NCBI GenBank assembly: GCA_947479475.1
Contig: CANJZW010000007.1
Location: forward strand, 23,062-87,061
DNA from: Chthoniobacteraceae bacterium
Lineage (GTDB): Bacteria > Verrucomicrobiota > Verrucomicrobiia > Chthoniobacterales > Chthoniobacteraceae
Direction of reading: 5' to 3'
Length of the DNA stretch: 64,000 nt
The first letter of the stretch is position 1; every line of letters starts with the position of its first letter. Shown one piece after another: positions 17,682 through 25,392 of the stretch. Below the pieces are notes generated by a model. It ran no database searches. It saw only the letters and a list, made by a program, of their open reading frames with translations, and was not told the DNA's origin. Position numbers and translations under genes: made by a program.

Positions 17682-19070
17682 ATGAATTACGATCTCATCG
17701 TCATCGGCGGAGGACCTGCCGGCTATGTGGCAGCTATCCGTGCGGCGCAATTGGGAAAAAAAGTGGCCTGCGTCGAAAAAGAACGGGCCGGAGGCACCTG
17801 TTTGAATTGGGGCTGCATCCCGACGAAGTCTCTTTTGCGCAACGCAGAACTGTACCACATTTTCGCGCACCGAGCCTCAGAGTTCGGCATCAAGGCCGAC
17901 AACGTTTCCTTTGATTGGAGCAAGATCATTGGTCGCTCCAGAGATGTGTCGGATAAGAACGCCGGCGGCATTGAGTTCCTTTTCAAAAAGAACAAAGTCG
18001 ACTACATCCGTGGCGAAGCGACATTGGAAAAAGCGGGTTCTGTTTCCGTTAAACTGACGGACGGCACGCCGCAAACTCTCTCCTCTCCCAAGATCCTTGT
18101 GGCGACAGGCTGTCTCCCGCGACCCATGCCAGGGTTCGCTTTTAATGGCAAGACAGTCATCTCCAGCAAGGAAGCGATGATTCTGCCGGAACAGCCCAAA
18201 AGCCTGATCGTCATCGGCGCCGGAGCAATCGGTGTGGAGTTCGCCTACTTCTACAACGCCTTCGGCACCAAAGTAACCGTCGTTGAAATGCTCCCGAATC
18301 TCCTTCCTGTCGAGGATACCGAAGTATCCCAGGCACTGGAAAAGTCGTTTCAAAAGCAGGGCATCAAAGTGCTCACCTCTCACAAAACGGTCAAAACTCA
18401 AACCTCCGAAAAAGGGGTCTGCATTACGGTGGAAGACGCCAAGGGAAAAACACAAGACATCGAAGCGGACGTCTGTCTCGTGGCCATAGGGGTCCAGCCT
18501 CTGATGCCCGGCGGGAGCTTGCGCCTCACGCTCACGGAGCGCGGCTACATCCAGACAAACGACCGGTATGAAACCAACGTTCCGGGAGTGTATGCGGCTG
18601 GAGACATCATCGGGCCACCGTGGCTCGCACACGTCGCCAGTTTCGAAGCGATTCAAGCCGTGAATGGAATGTTTCAGCCAGGGTTCAAACCCAAAAAAGT
18701 GGGAAACTTTCCCGGCTGTACTTACGCACAGCCGCAGGTTGCGAGCGTGGGCCTCACAGAGCGCGCGGCAAAGGAAAAGGGCATCAAGTTCAAGGTTGGA
18801 AAATTCCCTTACGCTGCGAGCGGCAAAGCGCGCGCCATCGGCGAAATCGAGGGGTTTGTGAAGCTGATCCTGGGCGAACCACACGGTGAAGTGTTGGGCG
18901 CTCACATCATCGGCTCCGAAGCCACCGAACTCATCGCGGAACTCGGGTTGGCCATCACGTTGGAAGCAACCATCGACGAGATCGAAGGCACCATCCACGC
19001 ACACCCCACGTTGAGCGAAATGATTCACGAAGCTACAGCGCAAGCAGAAGGCCACGCCATTCACATCTAA
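17682..19070 (+). CDS. lpdA: Dihydrolipoyl dehydrogenase (E3)
   Basis: 462 aa flavoprotein. N-terminal FAD dinucleotide fold [19 protein letters not shown], redox-active disulfide [19 protein letters not shown]-binding fold [19 protein letters not shown], second FAD contact [11 protein letters not shown], and the C-terminal interface with the catalytic His-Glu pair HAHPTLSE. It reoxidises dihydrolipoamide in pyruvate/2-oxoglutarate dehydrogenase and glycine-cleavage complexes. No E1 or E2 gene is adjacent. Transaldolase follows after 19 bp, so the two are likely co-transcribed. There is no Shine-Dalgarno sequence before the ATG. Confidence 0.96.
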   Translation: MNYDLIVIGGGPAGYVAAIRAAQLGKKVACVEKERAGGTCLNWGCIPTKSLLRNAELYHIFAHRASEFGIKADNVSFDWSKIIGRSRDVSDKNAGGIEFLFKKNKVDYIRGEATLEKAGSVSVKLTDGTPQTLSSPKILVATGCLPRPMPGFAFNGKTVISSKEAMILPEQPKSLIVIGAGAIGVEFAYFYNAFGTKVTVVEMLPNLLPVEDTEVSQALEKSFQKQGIKVLTSHKTVKTQTSEKGVCITVEDAKGKTQDIEADVCLVAIGVQPLMPGGSLRLTLTERGYIQTNDRYETNVPGVYAAGDIIGPPWLAHVASFEAIQAVNGMFQPGFKPKKVGNFPGCTYAQPQVASVGLTERAAKEKGIKFKVGKFPYAASGKARAIGEIEGFVKLILGEPHGEVLGAHIIGSEATELIAELGLAITLEATIDEIEGTIHAHPTLSEMIHEATAQAEGHAIHI

Positions 19071-19089
19071 TCCCCACAGAAAAACACTT

Positions 19090-20052
19090 ATGAGCAATGC
19101 ATCTCAACTCGAACAACTGAAGCAGTTCACAAAAGTCGTTGCAGATACCGGCGACTTTGAGTCCATCCGCGAATTCAAACCGCAGGACGCGACGACCAAC
19201 CCCTCCCTCATCCTTCAGGCCGCTACAAAGCCCCAGTACGCGCCGATTCTCGAAAAAGCCATCGCCGACAGCAAGCACAGCGGCCTGACGGGAGCTAAAC
19301 TCGTCGACAACATCATGGACCATGTCCTGATCGCGTTCGGCCTGGAAATTCTTAAAATCGTCCCAGGGCGCGTTTCGACGGAAACCGATGCACGCCTTTC
19401 TTTTGACGTCGCAGGAACTGTCGCCAAGGCCCATCAGCTCATCGCCCTCTACGAAAAAGCGGGCATCTCACGGGACCGCGTCCTGATCAAGATTGCCTCG
19501 ACGTGGGAAGGCATCAAGGCGGCTGAAATCGTTCAGAAGGAAGGCATCCATTGCAACCTGACGCTCCTCTTTTCCCTGCCACAAGCCATTGCCTGTGCGG
19601 ATGCGAAGGTGCAGCTCATTTCCCCATTCGTGGGCCGCATTTATGACTGGTACAAAAACGCCAACAAGCGCGATTACACCGGTGCGGAAGATCCAGGGGT
19701 TCAGTCTGTAACGACGATCTTCAATTACTACAAACACTTCGGCCATCAGACGGAAGTCATGGGAGCAAGCTTCCGCAACGTTTCCCAGATCGTCGAGCTC
19801 GCTGGTAGCGATCTGCTTACCATCTCTCCTGATTTATTGGCGAAACTTGCAGCGTCCCACGATCCCATCTCGCTTAAGCTGGACGCGGCCGCCGCTAAAA
19901 CAGCGCACATCGAAAAAATCCAACTCGATGAAAAAGCGTTCCGCTTCCTGATGAACGAAGATGCGATGGCCACGGAAAAAACAGCGGAAGGTATTCGCAA
20001 GTTCGCCGCTGACATCGTCAAACTCGAACAGGTCGTTTCGTCGCATCTCTAG
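19090..20052 (+). CDS. tal: Transaldolase
   Basis: 320 aa, the length of classical TalB-type enzymes. Landmarks: [12 protein letters not shown] near residue 36, the Schiff-base Lys in [39 protein letters not shown], and VMGASFRN. It transfers a dihydroxyacetone unit in the non-oxidative pentose phosphate pathway. It lies 19 bp after lpdA and ends 29 bp before a clear hairpin terminator, marking the end of this rightward transcript. Confidence 0.96.
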   Translation: MSNASQLEQLKQFTKVVADTGDFESIREFKPQDATTNPSLILQAATKPQYAPILEKAIADSKHSGLTGAKLVDNIMDHVLIAFGLEILKIVPGRVSTETDARLSFDVAGTVAKAHQLIALYEKAGISRDRVLIKIASTWEGIKAAEIVQKEGIHCNLTLLFSLPQAIACADAKVQLISPFVGRIYDWYKNANKRDYTGAEDPGVQSVTTIFNYYKHFGHQTEVMGASFRNVSQIVELAGSDLLTISPDLLAKLAASHDPISLKLDAAAAKTAHIEKIQLDEKAFRFLMNEDAMATEKTAEGIRKFAADIVKLEQVVSSHL

Positions 20053-20081
20053 GCGCTGAAGAAATAGCGTTAATCAATGGG

Positions 20082-20112
20082 GCCCCGGTCTTTTCGAAGG
20101 CCGGGGCTTTTT
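20082..20112 (+). terminator. Rho-independent terminator after tal
   Basis: Arms GCCCCGGTCTT (20082-20092) and AAGGCCGGGGC (20097-20107) pair over 11 bp with one G-U wobble around a short TTCG loop, followed immediately by five T residues. It lies between convergent tal and the ArsR-methyltransferase gene. Confidence 0.9.
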
Positions 20113-20166
20113 GATGATACGCTCTGCGCGACGCTCAAAACTTCGGCCCCTCCCAACAGAGGATGT

Positions 20167-21105
20167 TCACACTCCAGAGCTACGCTTTTTTCCCGTCGCC
20201 AAAAGTGTCTGAAAAACAGGGTTCTGCTCGTCCCTTGAAACCACTTCCGCGTCCACGTCGATAAAACCGGCATCGGATAACAGCCCCCCGAGCTCCGACT
20301 CGGTGAATCCCAGCCAAGTGTCGGCGTATAATTCTCGCGCCTGCTCAAACTGGTGCGCCAAAAGGTCTAGAACGGCCACCTGCCCGCCTGGGCGCAGAAT
20401 CCGGTGGGCGGCCGCCAAAGCGCGTCCCGGGTTGCTGGCGTGGTGCAGGGCTTGAGAAAGCAATACAAGGTCCACCGTTTCCGGTTCAATGGGCGGGCTC
20501 TCAATATCCCCGAAACGGTATTCCAAATTGTGAATGCCATTCTCCCTCGCGAGACTCGCCCCGTACTCCACCATCTTTTCCGAGTTGTCCACCGCGATGA
20601 CGCGACTAGCCCGCTTTGCCAGCAGTTGAGACAAATGGCCTTCCCCCGCCCCTAGATCCGCGATCACAAGCGAAGGAACCAGCGTAAACAACATCCGCGA
20701 AACACCCTGCCAGGTCCGGCCGGGGCAATAGGTGCGTCCAAAGCGCCCTGCCATGCGGTTGAAATACTCCCGGCTCAGGTCCGCCCGCTTGCGCCGCACC
20801 GCGTCCAAGCCGCGTGCGTCAGACTTGGTATCCGGTAATTCCAAGGCCGCTGCGTCCAGCACGCTCCCGACCTCCGGGGGCAAAGCACTGTGATCCACCG
20901 CGTAGTAGATGTTTTTTCCAGCCCGACGATCCGTCACCAAAAGACCGAGGCGCAGCTGGGCGAGATGGGAGGAAATGCGAGACTGGCCCATCCCGAGAAT
21001 TTCCTGAAGCTCAGCCACCGAGAGTTCCTCTTGGCGCAGGAGGAGCAGCAGGCGCAGGCGTGTATCGTCGGAAAGGAGGCGGAGAGATTTGAGGATTGAC
21101 GCCAT
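20167..21105 (-). CDS. ArsR-family regulator fused to SAM-dependent methyltransferase domain (SahR-like)
   Basis: About 312 aa from the ATG at 21105 (MASILKSLRLLSDDTRLRLL); upstream in-frame ATGs at 21120 and 21141 would add up to 12 residues. Residues ~1-85 form an ArsR/SmtB winged helix (SVAELQEILGMGQSRISSHLAQLRLGLLVTDRRAGKNIYY) with no cysteine metal site. Residues ~130-300 form a Rossmann methyltransferase (VIADLGAGEGHLSQLLA, VIAVDNSEKMVEYG, LSQALHHASNPGRALAAAHRILRPGG). It is divergent from metK-ahcY across about 90 bp. SahR, the S-adenosylhomocysteine-responsive ArsR repressor described in Proteobacteria, controls those same genes, so a SahR-like role sensing SAH or SAM is a strong inference. 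Confidence 0.85.
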   Translation of the reverse strand: MASILKSLRLLSDDTRLRLLLLLRQEELSVAELQEILGMGQSRISSHLAQLRLGLLVTDRRAGKNIYYAVDHSALPPEVGSVLDAAALELPDTKSDARGLDAVRRKRADLSREYFNRMAGRFGRTYCPGRTWQGVSRMLFTLVPSLVIADLGAGEGHLSQLLAKRASRVIAVDNSEKMVEYGASLARENGIHNLEYRFGDIESPPIEPETVDLVLLSQALHHASNPGRALAAAHRILRPGGQVAVLDLLAHQFEQARELYADTWLGFTESELGGLLSDAGFIDVDAEVVSRDEQNPVFQTLLATGKKRSSGV

Positions 21106-21114
21106 GGGAAAAAA

Positions 21115-21156
21115 ATACATCCTCCCATCATGATGCGTCAATACATCCGGTGACGC
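21115..21156. promoter_or_regulatory. Candidate operator between regulator and metK
   Basis: The shared 91-bp intergenic region contains an inverted repeat GCGTCA-N10-TGACGC (21135-21140 and 21151-21156), an adjoining palindrome CATCATGATG (21126-21135), and a direct repeat ATACATCC at 21115-21122 and 21141-21148. It sits between divergent starts, 41 bp upstream of metK, as expected for autoregulation plus control of metK-ahcY. No SAM or SAH riboswitch fold was apparent in this short space. Confidence 0.55.
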
Positions 21157-21196
21157 GTCCTTAAAATCGAGATCTCATCCTATCCAGCCACCCGCC

Positions 21197-22366
21197 ATGT
21201 CACGCCGTTACATCTTTTCTTCCGAATCCGTCGGTGAAGGTCACCCCGACAAAGTTTGCGACACTATTTCCGATGCAATCCTAGACGCCTGTCTGGCGGA
21301 GGATCCCCATAGCCGCGTGGCTTGCGAAGTCTACGCGAAGAGCAATGTTGTTGTTGTCGGTGGGGAAATCACTACCAGCGGCAAACCCGACTACACGACG
21401 CTGGTGCGCGAGTCCATTCGCGGGATCGGCTACACGAACGATGACGATGTCTTCCATGCGGACAAAGTTTTCATCATGAACATTGTCACAGCGCAGTCCC
21501 CGGACATTGCGCAAGGTGTGGACGCTCGCGCGGCCGATGGCAAAGACACCGCCGAGCAGGGCGCGGGAGACCAGGGTCTGATGTTCGGTTTCGCCTGCAA
21601 TGAAACCCCGGAACTCATGCCTGCTCCAGTCATGTTCGCACACCGCCTGGGCCGGGCCTTAACACACATCCGCAAGAGCGGCGTGGTGAACTGGCTGCGT
21701 CCCGATGCGAAGTCGCAGGTCTCGGTAATTTATGAAGGACACCGGGTCGTCGGAATTTCCAACGTCGTCATTTCGACCCAACACGCGGAGTCCGTTTCCA
21801 ACGCGACGCTTCGCTCTTTTCTGATTGATGAAGTCATCCGCAAAGAGCTCCCTGCGGAGCTTCTGACGGCGGACACGCAGTTCCTGATCAACCCGACTGG
21901 CCGCTTTGTCGTCGGAGGACCGCAGGGCGATACTGGGCTCACGGGGCGCAAAATTATCGTCGACACCTACGGCGGAATGGGCCGCCATGGCGGCGGCGCT
22001 TTCTCTGGGAAGGATCCCTCGAAGGTAGACCGTTCGGCCGCCTACATGGGCCGTTACGTTGCCAAGAACGTCGTGGCCTCGGGCCTTGCAGACCGCTGCG
22101 AAGTCCAGTTCGCCTACGCGATTGGATACCCCGATCCCGTCAGCATTCACATCGACACTTTCGGAACGGCCAAAGTGTCTGAAGAGCGTATTGAAAAGGC
22201 GGTAGCCGAGGTTTTCTCCTTCAAACCCGCACAGATCGTGAAGCAGCTGAATCTGCTGCGCCCGATTTATTCGAAGACCACGAACTACGGTCATTTTGGG
22301 AAGAACGATCCGGAAATCACCTGGGAAAACACCGACAAGGTCGAAGCCCTCAAAAGCGCCGTTTAA
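21197..22366 (+). CDS. metK: S-adenosylmethionine synthetase
   Basis: 389 aa, normal length. Signatures [18 protein letters not shown] (residues ~12-29), the hexapeptide-type segment [15 protein letters not shown], and [23 protein letters not shown] for phosphate/metal binding. It makes SAM from methionine and ATP. It lies first in a two-gene unit with ahcY (36-bp spacing), behind a candidate operator and opposite a SahR-like regulator. No Shine-Dalgarno sequence precedes the ATG. Confidence 0.98.
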   Translation: MSRRYIFSSESVGEGHPDKVCDTISDAILDACLAEDPHSRVACEVYAKSNVVVVGGEITTSGKPDYTTLVRESIRGIGYTNDDDVFHADKVFIMNIVTAQSPDIAQGVDARAADGKDTAEQGAGDQGLMFGFACNETPELMPAPVMFAHRLGRALTHIRKSGVVNWLRPDAKSQVSVIYEGHRVVGISNVVISTQHAESVSNATLRSFLIDEVIRKELPAELLTADTQFLINPTGRFVVGGPQGDTGLTGRKIIVDTYGGMGRHGGGAFSGKDPSKVDRSAAYMGRYVAKNVVASGLADRCEVQFAYAIGYPDPVSIHIDTFGTAKVSEERIEKAVAEVFSFKPAQIVKQLNLLRPIYSKTTNYGHFGKNDPEITWENTDKVEALKSAV

Positions 22367-22402
22367 TTTTAGTCGAGACAACTACAAACCGAACAGAATC
22401 TT

Positions 22403-23827
22403 ATGCTGACACAAACACAGACCAATTCCGATTTTAAAGTACGGGATCTTTCCCTCGCTGAATGGGGCCGCAAGGAAATCTCTATCGCTGAGCAGGAAAT
22501 GCCGGGCCTCATGTCGATCCGCGAAAAGTACGCACCGCAGCGTCCCCTCGCCGGAGTGCGCATCACGGGTTCATTGCACATGACCATCCAGACCGCCGTG
22601 TTGATTGAAACACTGGTTGATCTCGGCGCGCAGGTTCGCTGGGCGAGTTGCAACATTTTCTCCACACAGGATCATGCAGCCGCAGCCATCGCCGCCGCGG
22701 GTGTCCCGGTGTTTGCCTGGAAAGGGGAAACGCTCGAGGAGTACTGGTGGTGCACCCGCCAGGCGATCACCTTTGCCGACGGCAAGGGACCAGAAATGGT
22801 TGTCGACGACGGCGGTGATGTGACCCTGCTCATCCACAAAGGCTACGAGTTGGAGAACGGAGACGAATGGGTAAACACCGCGTCTTCCAACGTTGAAGAG
22901 CAGGTGATCAAGGACCTTCTCAAGGACATGAACCGCGAGAATCCCCTGCACTGGCATGAAGTGGTGAAGGAATGGCGCGGCGTTTCAGAAGAAACAACGA
23001 CAGGCGTGCACCGCCTCTACAAGCTTCAGGAGTTGAACCGGTTGCTTGTGCCGGCTTTCAATGTGAACGATTCCGTCACCAAGTCCAAATTCGACAACCT
23101 GTACGGCTGCCGCCATTCGTTGGTGGACGGGTTGAACCGCGCCATCGACGTCATGATCTCCGGCAAGGTTGCTGTGGTTTGTGGCTACGGAGATGTGGGC
23201 AAGGGCTCTGCACAGTCCCTCCGGGGACAGGGCGCCCGCGTGATCGTCACGGAAGTGGATCCCATCAATGCACTCCAAGCTGCGATGGAAGGTTATGAAG
23301 TCACCACGATCGAAGACACTCTCGGCCGCGGTGACATCTATATCACGACCACTGGCAACGTGGACGTCATCACCTTCGATCATATGAAGGCGATGAAAGA
23401 CCAGGCGATCATCGCCAATATCGGCCACTTCGACAACGAGATCCAGGTGGACATCCTCAACACCGCAGCCGGCGTGACCCGCGTGAACATCAAACCGCAG
23501 GTCGACAAATATCGCTTCCCAGACGGTCGCGAAATTTTCCTTCTGGCGGAAGGCCGTCTTGTGAACTTGGGCTGCGCCACTGGGCACCCCAGTTTTGTAA
23601 TGTCGGCAAGTTTTTCGAACCAGGTGCTTGCGCAGTTGGACCTTTGGAAAAACCGCGACCTGTACAAACCCGCCGTTTATGTCCTGCCCAAAAAGTTGGA
23701 CGAAGAAGTGGCGCGTCTCCATTTGGAAAAGATCGGCGTGAAACTCACGACGCTCTCGACCAAGCAGGCGGAGTACCTTGGAGTCGCCCTCGAAGGCCCT
23801 TACAAGCCGGAGCACTACCGCTACTAG
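22403..23827 (+). CDS. ahcY: Adenosylhomocysteinase (SAH hydrolase)
   Basis: 474 aa. Substrate region [17 protein letters not shown], the conserved stretch [47 protein letters not shown]-binding [27 protein letters not shown], and the C-terminal KPEHYRY, whose Lys/Tyr close the cofactor site of the neighbouring subunit. It hydrolyses S-adenosylhomocysteine to adenosine and homocysteine, relieving inhibition of methyltransferases. Paired with metK it forms a SAM-cycle operon, ended by the hairpin at 23871. Confidence 0.98.
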   Translation: MLTQTQTNSDFKVRDLSLAEWGRKEISIAEQEMPGLMSIREKYAPQRPLAGVRITGSLHMTIQTAVLIETLVDLGAQVRWASCNIFSTQDHAAAAIAAAGVPVFAWKGETLEEYWWCTRQAITFADGKGPEMVVDDGGDVTLLIHKGYELENGDEWVNTASSNVEEQVIKDLLKDMNRENPLHWHEVVKEWRGVSEETTTGVHRLYKLQELNRLLVPAFNVNDSVTKSKFDNLYGCRHSLVDGLNRAIDVMISGKVAVVCGYGDVGKGSAQSLRGQGARVIVTEVDPINALQAAMEGYEVTTIEDTLGRGDIYITTTGNVDVITFDHMKAMKDQAIIANIGHFDNEIQVDILNTAAGVTRVNIKPQVDKYRFPDGREIFLLAEGRLVNLGCATGHPSFVMSASFSNQVLAQLDLWKNRDLYKPAVYVLPKKLDEEVARLHLEKIGVKLTTLSTKQAEYLGVALEGPYKPEHYRY

Positions 23828-23870
23828 GCGCTGGAAGTTGCGCCAGTAAGGCGTGATATTGTGTACCAAG

Positions 23871-23919
23871 GACGGTGAGGCAGTCTTCGAAAAGACCGCC
23901 CACCGTCTTTGGTTTTTTT
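23871..23919 (+). terminator. Rho-independent terminator after ahcY
   Basis: Arms 23871-23886 (GACGGTGAGGCAGTCT) and 23893-23907 (AGACCGCCCACCGTC) pair with one bulge and one mismatch, followed by TTTGGTTTTTTT. It lies 43 bp after ahcY and occupies the first codons that a longer version of the next gene would need. Confidence 0.85.
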
Positions 23920-23934
23920 AAACAACCTCCTTTT

Positions 23935-24510
23935 GTGCTCCTGGCCTTCCACAAACCTTACGGCGTTTTATCGCAATTCACCCCGGAGCCGGGCTCTCGG
24001 TGGGGGACTCTTGCGGACTTCGGGTTCCCGCCGCGTGTGTATCCCATCGGGCGCCTTGATGCGGATAGCGAGGGGCTTCTTTTGTTGAGCGACGAACCGG
24101 AATGGAACGCGCAGTTGCTCCACCCCTCGCGCGCCCATGAGCGCGAATACTGGGCGCTCGTGGAAAGGGAGCCCACGGCGGAAGCCTTGAGTACTCTCAG
24201 CCGAGGGATTGTTCTGGGCGGCCAGCGTACGCTCCCGTGCAAGGCGCGACTGTTGGAACCGCAGCCCGTGGTCGAAACGCGCAACCCGCCCGTCCGGCTT
24301 CGCAAGACAGTGGTCGACCGCTGGATTTCACTGGAGCTTGTGGAGGGCAAATACCATCAGGTGCGTAAAATGACTGCGGCTATCGGTCATCCCACCGTCC
24401 GCCTGTTGCGTATCCGCATTGGGGCCTTGGAACTGGGGGACCAGCCGCGTGGCGTTTGGCGGGAGCTTGGAGACGCTGAACGCAAACTGGTAGCCCGCGC
24501 CGCAGGATAG
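23935..24510 (+). CDS. Pseudouridine synthase (RsuA/RluE/RluB family)
   Basis: About 191 aa from GTG 23935 (reading VLLAFHKPYGVLSQF, with GTG as initiator). I chose this start because the frame further upstream, to GTG 23875, lies inside the ahcY terminator hairpin. Family motifs are FHKPYGVLSQF, the catalytic GRLDADSEGLLLLSDE with its essential Asp, and KYHQVRKMTAAIGHPTVRLLRIRIG. There is no N-terminal S4 domain, which points to the RluE-like short subgroup modifying 23S rRNA rather than RsuA or RluB. Target uridine not determined. A small hairpin terminator follows. Confidence 0.88.
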   Translation: MLLAFHKPYGVLSQFTPEPGSRWGTLADFGFPPRVYPIGRLDADSEGLLLLSDEPEWNAQLLHPSRAHEREYWALVEREPTAEALSTLSRGIVLGGQRTLPCKARLLEPQPVVETRNPPVRLRKTVVDRWISLELVEGKYHQVRKMTAAIGHPTVRLLRIRIGALELGDQPRGVWRELGDAERKLVARAAG

Positions 24511-24515
24511 TAAAG

Positions 24516-24547
24516 GCTCAGCCGATACGGCCTTCCGCTGGGCTTTT
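24516..24547 (+). terminator. Probable terminator after pseudouridine synthase
   Basis: Arms GCTCAGC (24516-24522) and GCTGGGC (24537-24543) pair over 7 bp with one G-U, followed by TTTT. It is six bases past the stop codon. The remaining sequence to trmB (24548-24720) shows no gene or clear structure. Confidence 0.6.
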
Positions 24548-24720
24548 GGCGGCGTGACACGCTCTGCGGTCGCCCCTCCAATGCCCGCCGTATGAGGAAG
24601 AGGGCGGTGTCTAGAATGTGGCCGGATTTCGCGGCTTCTACTTTCGCGAGGGGTCCCAAAACACGAAGGCCATGTTGGCCCTCCCCTTTCGTGGAGGAGT
24701 TGTGTTAAAGTTCGCGTCCC

Positions 24721-25344
24721 ATGTCAGCGCCCGACTCCGTCTCCAACGCCCCTACACCGGACGATATCCAGTGGATCCCGTCTTCCATCCTTGAATCGGT
24801 ACGCACGGCGGACTTGTTTTCCAACGAAGCGCCGCTGACGGTAGACTACGGCTGCGGGGAGGGAGCGTTCGTCCTGGCGATGGCGGAGCGTCATCCGGAG
24901 CGCAACTTTCTAGCGACGGAACGGCTCGTCGGGCGCGTGGAAAAAGTATGCAAAATCGCCGCCCGGCTGGGGTTGCGCAATCTCCGAGTGTTACGACTCG
25001 AGAATTTGTACGCAGCGCGCTTTATCCTTCCTCCGGATTCGGTGTCGACGAGCTATGTTTCGTTCCCCGACCCCTGGCCAAAGCGGGCCCATCAAAACCG
25101 GCGGTTGGTGCAGCCTGATTTTTTAGACGCTGTCAGAGCCACGCTGGTGAGTGGCGGTGAGTTGCGCCTCAAGACCGACGACCTCCCTTATTTTCAGTGG
25201 ATGGAGAAAATCATTGCAGATTCCAAAGGCTGGGAAAGGGTGGCTTGGGATGACGACGCAAGTCATCCGCTTACAAATTTCGAGGCGCGTTTCATCGCGC
25301 AGGGGCTACCGATCCACAAGACGATTCTTCGCAAGATAGCGTAG
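24721..25344 (+). CDS. trmB: tRNA (guanine-N7-)-methyltransferase
   Basis: 207 aa. SAM-binding motif I DYGCGEGAFVLAMAERHPERNFLATE, the TrmB-specific FPDPWPKRAHQNRRLV, and GGELRLKTDDLPYFQWM, then a C-terminal TNFEARFIAQGLPIHK characteristic of the family. It methylates G46 in the tRNA variable loop. It is convergent with the following minus-strand flavoprotein gene, 48 bp apart. Confidence 0.95.
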   Translation: MSAPDSVSNAPTPDDIQWIPSSILESVRTADLFSNEAPLTVDYGCGEGAFVLAMAERHPERNFLATERLVGRVEKVCKIAARLGLRNLRVLRLENLYAARFILPPDSVSTSYVSFPDPWPKRAHQNRRLVQPDFLDAVRATLVSGGELRLKTDDLPYFQWMEKIIADSKGWERVAWDDDASHPLTNFEARFIAQGLPIHKTILRKIA

Positions 25345-25392
25345 CCGCGCGAATGGCCAGACAAGGCCGGTTTGCGGTCCGATGTTGGGCGT

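Noticed and set aside
17877..19097. Minus-strand frame of 406 codons opposite lpdA
   Set aside because: lpdA is certain from its redox and nucleotide-binding motifs; the antisense frame has no recognisable domain and unusual Phe/Arg/Asp richness.
22985..23869. Minus-strand frame of 294 codons opposite ahcY
   Set aside because: ahcY is certain from its motifs; the antisense frame shows no domain and covers the ahcY terminator.
24548..24720. Searched for a tRNA or small RNA between the pseudouridine synthase and trmB
   Set aside because: No cloverleaf signature (GTTCGA-type T-loop with acceptor pairing) and no strong structure beyond the upstream terminator.
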